DNA of 64,000 nucleotides from Hirudinaria manillensis (taxonomy: Eukaryota; Annelida; Clitellata; Hirudinida; Hirudinidae). The stretch lies in the NCBI GenBank assembly GCA_034509925.1, contig CM067529.1, positions 12,032,501 to 12,096,500 of the forward strand, given 5' to 3'. The translations under genes were made by a program, and so were the position numbers. Under the pieces are notes generated by a model. It was not told the DNA's origin, ran no database searches, and worked only from the letters and a program-made list of their open reading frames with translations. The stretch's first letter is position 1, and each line of letters begins with the position of its first letter. Shown here one piece after another: positions 59,186-64,000 of the stretch.

Positions 59186-59877
59186 TCTGGAGAAATGCAA
59201 AATTAATTCGTTAAATTAGGATTCATAAAATAACATAATTTGATCTTGCATGCAGCACGAAAAGTTTATTTTGTTTACTGCAGTCAAATGAGGACTTCCA
59301 ATTGATTTCTCAATTCAAGGCCATGCCTAATTGATTAAGGTTAATGAAAGAATATAATTTTATATCATAAATAAACAAGTATGATTTGTCACTAAAAAAT
59401 AATTTGAAAGCATTTGATGATCAAAAGATTGGGCAAAGAAATTGCTGCATTTAGCTGCTTGAAATTAATATTTTGAACCACATTGCTACAACTTAGAAAA
59501 AATAAATGACAAACCAGAAAACAGAAATAGAAAAATGACTGATTGTGAAAATAAATAAACATTTCATCATCTCAATATATTTGAAAACACTAATGAGAAA
59601 TCATTATTTTCACTTCATCAACTTTGGACTATTTGCTAGTAACATTGTTCAGAGTCTGTCAATATGCAATTTAAGATTTAGCAGAAGCACTCTAGGTGCA
59701 GCACCATGTAAATTCAGATTCCAATGAAAGTTTAAAATGTGAGATTTATTTAATCACGTTGATAATTACTGCATCAGTTAATATTCAGTTGTTAACAATA
59801 TTTGAGTTCCAAAAAATCGTAAATAGAATACAGAACTTTTTATCTAAACTTTTGGCATTCAAACAAATTGGCTGACC

Positions 59878-60024
59878 TTATACAGTTTGTTCGAGCTTCT
59901 TGGCTTTTTCAAGCTTGTAATCTCTCGTGTGAGACCAGTCCGCGTAAATTGCCCAAATAGCGAATGTGGGAAAGAGAACACTTAATGTATTCCTCCTAAT
60001 TTGTTTTAAAATAGAAGATTTCAT
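59878..60024 (-). CDS. 48-aa single-membrane-segment microprotein
   Basis: ATG at 60024 to TAA at 59878. The protein has a basic N-terminus (MKSSILKQIRRNT), one hydrophobic segment (LSVLFPTFAIWAIYADW) and a charged tail (HTRDYKLEKAKKLEQTV). This is typical of small mitochondrial inner-membrane proteins, but the family is not recognised. The stop codon is followed by one base and then a donor (TAAG|GTCAGC at 59876), whose next good minus acceptor is that of the NDUFB1-like ORF (59187). The two ORFs may therefore share one mRNA. Upstream, TTTTGTTTTTAG at about 60053 and AAG|GTACGT at about 60090 could define a 37-nt intron with a 5' UTR exon beyond. Confidence 0.55.
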   Translation of the reverse strand: MKSSILKQIRRNTLSVLFPTFAIWAIYADWSHTRDYKLEKAKKLEQTV

Positions 60025-62497
60025 AGATGTCTGCCGGTTAGAAAAGAGAATCCTAAAAACAAAACGATCGTCGATAACGAGCGACGTACCTTCGGGTAAC
60101 CTTGGAAGAATGCAAATTTAAGATGGACGTAAAAATATTTAATTTGTTTTGGTATAAATACATTCTCCAAAATATATAACAACTAAATTTTATAATTAAT
60201 GATATTAATTAACCGAATAAAAATTATGAAGATTTCTTTCAATATGCTATGTACAAAACCAACGTTTATGATTCGGCCACCTAATACCAATTAAAACAAG
60301 TAACTTGCAAAAATATTCTTATTTCAGGTCAATGAAATTAAAAATTACTATGATCGTGACTAGTTCAATTGAAACAAATGTTTTCGCAAGCTTAATGTTT
60401 AGTTAAGTAAAAAAGTTTAAGGTTATGGATTTGGCACACGTATTTCACTTAATTTTTTTTTTTTACAATGAGGATGTATAATTTAATAGAACAGCTTAGT
60501 GAATCAAAAATGTGACTTCTTGTTATTTTAATCTCCTTAAGCCACTAAGAAATTGCCATTAGGTTAAGTTAGAAAATAGATATTAATTTAGCATTTCCTT
60601 GGTATCAGGAGTTACGTAATTGTTGATGTTCTAAATAAAATAGTTAAAAGAAAAATGATGCTCACAAAATTAACTAGTTGAATTGGGTGAAGTTTAATTT
60701 TTTTTCACTTAGCAACGATTTCAATTTATCGCCGAAACCAACACAAAATAATTGACCTAAACTATAACCGGATTGAAACTCAACAAACTTATTTTTAATG
60801 AAGCTGTCAATCAAATGCAGGCAAAATCGCGGAGAGGGGAATCAGAAGAACTGTGTTCCTTCTGCTGTTTCTCGGACTTAATGGCTCGTTCAAAAAATCT
60901 CAACTGGTACTCGAGTGGCAATTTTATGACGCCTGATAGGGAAGGACGATAACAGGTTCCAGATAAGAAGATCGAGAAAATGACATTAGGAGATACGATT
61001 ATTTTGCTACATCCGCTGTTCAGATTCAAAATGGCAAACAATAACACCTTGAATCTAATCTCCATTGCGTTTTTTTCTTTTTTTGTAATAATGACCCCGC
61101 AAAGATCTTGTTATAGAATAGATCTTAGTGGATCGTGATTTGCTTTAATTGTACTTAATTTGTTCGTGGATTTCAGAATATCCCAATCTTTATAAGCTTA
61201 ATGTGAATTTCAATTATCAGTCGTGTGATTTATCATATATGAGTATATATATATTGAAAATTAATAAAGATAATTATGGAATATATTATCATACATAATT
61301 TCATTGCTATTATGATGGCAGCACGCAATGTAAGACACACTTGTATGGGTCTCAACTGGGGTGACATCTCTGTTTTAAAAGCTTCAGAGCACACTTCTAT
61401 TAATAAAACATAACTTTTGTAGCAATATTACGATTGTTTCAAATATTAATCAATTCATTATACAAAAAAACTACCGCTTTTAAGGTAATTAGCGCTCAGT
61501 TTTCCAGGCTGTCTTAGGTGACAAAGCAGCAGAAATTGAATTTGAGGAGTTTTTTTATCTTAACTTCCCTTTTCTAACTGGACAAATGCTTCGATTACCG
61601 AATAAAATGTCTAAATGTTATGCAAATGATCTTGACTAACAAAGCCAATTTGGATAGTACGAGTTTTCTCAAAAATGATGCCATATTCAACTTCTCACGA
61701 TTCAAATTATATTCTCTAATTATCTTATTCGAAACAATTATTTCTTCCTTTGATGACTTCTCAGCCTGATGTCGAATTTATAACATAAGATACCGCTCGA
61801 ATGTCCGGGGGTCCTTGAAAGTATCCTAAATCCACAAATCTTGCCCATCTTTTTCTGTTTGCTTCGCTTGACCTTCAAATTTAAAAAAAGGAAGTGAAGC
61901 TTATTCGATATCAGAAACATAATTTGGTGATAAAATAAAGACATTCCTGAAACTGTTAACACCTTTTCGGTTCGATTTCTTTCACGAAATGTCACTCAAG
62001 TGATTAGCGAGAACCGACTCTGAATGGGAGTCACACTTTAAAAGTGATTTCGTGCTGCAGAATAATCCCATTTCACAGCCGGCTATCATTCATTTAATAT
62101 GGCTGAGGCTAGGTATTATTGACTTTGAAATTATTTTGTAAATTATCTGACAATTTACAAACAAACAAAAGAAAGCGATTGTTTATCTTTCTACAGAATT
62201 ACCTAATAAAAAAGGTCTTTTCATTAATATTTTTTAGTATTTTAAATGGATTTTAATTTCAAGTTTATGATTTAAGGAGTTCATATTCATATAAACACCG
62301 TAGAGAATACTATTTGGATCAAAGATTGATTGAAGAAACTTTAAAACATGGTAAAAGGAATTAAATACTTGATCATTATCAACACATTTTATCATATTTC
62401 TTATCTAAAAAATCTCTATTTAAGATTAATTTATGATTTAATCTTGTAATTGTTTTAAATTTTAAATATTGACTTTAATTATATTATATTTTGTAAG
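60025..62497. other. intergenic region between the NDUFB1-like and SLC15-like genes
   Basis: AT-rich and mostly unique. It should contain the divergent promoters of the minus-strand NDUFB1-like unit and the plus-strand transporter. An ATG at 62349 immediately followed by GTAAAAG could be a minimal first exon (start codon only) of the transporter. Minus frames at 60811-61065 and 61738-61995 are the only notable ORFs. Confidence 0.4.
60811..61065 (-). CDS. hypothetical 84-aa ORF with leader-like N-terminus
   Basis: Starts MEIRFKVLLFAILNLNSGCS, a plausible signal peptide, followed by a Ser-rich then Lys/Glu/Gln-rich tail (RAIKSEKQQKEH). It is complete from ATG to TGA with no splice site needed. 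No family is recognised, so it may be a small secreted protein or a chance frame. Confidence 0.25.
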   Translation of the reverse strand: MEIRFKVLLFAILNLNSGCSKIIVSPNVIFSIFLSGTCYRPSLSGVIKLPLEYQLRFFERAIKSEKQQKEHSSSDSPLRDFACI

Positions 62498-63877
62498 GGA
62501 TATTTCGACGGTTATCCATTCCACGTGTTCTTAATCTTGGGCAACGAACTATGCGAGAGATTTTCTTTTTACGGAATGAAGGGTAAGTCTCAATTGTTGG
62601 ATTGTAGTGCATTAATAAAATTATTAAAATCAAAAGTATTAATAACATTGAAAAAAAGACTGATTACTAAGATTTATGAATAATTGTAGATACTAATTAA
62701 TTTTATAATATATTATATAATTATAATATTAATTTAAAGTTGCACTAACCTGCGCGAATTGAAAATCTGTAAAATGACGAATGCTCGTTAGTAACAGTTC
62801 TTGATTTTAAAATAGTTTTCACGTGAAGCAATTCGTTTTATGAATTCACGAGTGATTTTTCTAATTAGGCTTTATTGCTTTCTTATCACTCTCTCTCTCT
62901 CTCTTCGAGGATTATAATTTCTGAAGTTTTATAGACATTTAATAGTATTTATTTATTAAATCAGCATATAAATTCAAAAATAGTTTAAACATAACATTTA
63001 AAATATTAGCTTAAATTGGAAGTTTAAAAAGAAATTAAACATAATCATATAGAAATCGAAATAAACTAATACTTTACCTGTTTGCGCATTTCCAGCCGTT
63101 CTTGTCTTCTACCTTTGGAAGGGCTTGGGGCAATCCCCGAGCGTGGCCACTACCCTGTACCACACCTTCGTCCTCTTGTGTTACCTGACTCCACTCTTAG
63201 GAGCCATGATAGCTGACGGCTGGCTTGGAAAATACAAGTAAAGTTGTTTACAAGTTCCGTTGATAATAAATAATAGTCGTTATATACGATTATAAATTAA
63301 TTGTTGATAAGGTAATTCGTAGAATGTATACAATGTGCATTCTTTTTCTAAATTATAAAAACTTTATTATAGGACGATTCTATACGTTTCGATTGTATAT
63401 GCCTGTGGAAATATCCTCATGACAGTGTCAGCCATACCGAAAATCACCGGTGAATACATCGGGTACGTTTGATTGTTCGAACCACTGCATATAATAAAAA
63501 AATTATAATAAATAAATATATGTATAATACAATAATTATTTAATAATATTATATATAAATATAATAAAAATAGCTTTTAATATAATTGTATGATGTGCAA
63601 ATCAATGATAAACAGTTATACTATAATCACGTTAATAATAATTATATTATATATATATATATATATACACATTTCACCCCATAAAGATGGTTATGTTATG
63701 TGGCCCTGATCATCATAGCCTTTGGCACAGGGGGCATAAAACCCTGCGTATCGTCATTTGGGGGTGACCAGTTTAAGGATACCCAGGTCCGCCAAAAAGA
63801 TTCCTTCTTTTCCTTGTTTTATCTAACAATCAACATTGGCAGTATGATCTCAACTCTGCTCATACCTTTCATAAGAG
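62498..63877 (+). CDS. SLC15A: proton-coupled oligopeptide transporter (PepT/SLC15A), N-terminal part
   Basis: Four exons: 62498-62582, 63096-63237, 63373-63462, 63687-63877, all joining in phase. They give GYPFHVFLILGNELCERFSF, with the ExxER proton-coupling motif of POT transporters in helix 1. A helix 2-3 region follows with GAMIADGWLGKYKTILYVSI, matching PTR2 signature 1. Exon 4 encodes FGTGGIKPCVSSFGGDQF, then FFSLFYLTINIGSMIS, matching PTR2 signature 2. The order and spacing match helices 1-5 of human PepT1/PepT2. Known role: H+-driven uptake of di- and tripeptides across the plasma membrane. The extracellular loop between helices 3 and 4 (KITGEYIG) is shorter than in PepT1. The start codon exon and everything after helix 5 are missing; the gene runs past the window end. 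Confidence 0.93.
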
Positions 63878-64000
63878 GTTAGTGGCCCATACTTGATTGA
63901 CATGCTACTATTCACTAGACCGGGAGATTGCCATTTAAAATAGAATTTGTATGAGTAAAGGATATAGATAGGATAATAATATTATAGGATAATAATAATA

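Overview
The window is nuclear DNA from a bilaterian animal. It is AT-rich, densely packed with microsatellites, and carries spliced genes with standard GT-AG introns that read cleanly in the standard genetic code. The gene set is a PPP1R16-type PP1 targeting subunit, an SLC15 peptide transporter, an NDUFB1-like complex I subunit, a Trunk/PTTH-like cystine-knot ligand, and two EGF-repeat membrane proteins. The Trunk-like ligand argues for an invertebrate. The species cannot be named from sequence alone. Exon structures were assembled by hand from splice sites, reading phase and family knowledge; no search was run.

Layout. (1) 476-6995, plus: the 3' part of a cell-surface protein with six calcium-binding EGF exons, one membrane segment and a short tail. 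Two of its introns hold fragments of an R2-like LINE. (2) 9778-36092, minus: a complete ten-exon PPP1R16 (MYPT3/TIMAP) homologue of 504 aa, with both PP1 docking motifs, ankyrin repeats and a C-terminal CAAX box. (3) 18446-24107, plus: a second EGF receptor of 511 aa with an apparent signal peptide, a WSC-like module, EGF domains and a membrane segment. It is nested antisense in intron 2 of gene 2, and its C-terminal half is organised like gene 1, so genes 1 and 3 look like duplicates. (4) 36093-54967: a gene desert of microsatellites, telomere-like repeats and degenerate repeats with a few weak ORFs. (5) 54968-56458, plus: the large 3' exon of a secreted Trunk-like ligand with a long basic, Ser-rich pro-region and a furin-type site. 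(6) 58991-60024, minus: an NDUFB1-like ORF preceded by a 48-aa single-membrane-segment ORF. Their splice sites suggest one dicistronic transcript. (7) 62498 to the window end, plus: the first recognisable exons of a proton-coupled oligopeptide transporter, continuing beyond the window.

Mobile and repetitive DNA stands out. There is a 1.2-kb palindromic DNA transposon derivative (32208-33420), a 207-bp tandem repeat (30495-31193), small hairpin elements, interstitial TTAGGG-like tracts, and very long pure microsatellites, including 385 bp of a 4-bp unit. The genes do not form an operon-like pathway. The notable relationships are nesting, tandem paralogy and the possible dicistron.
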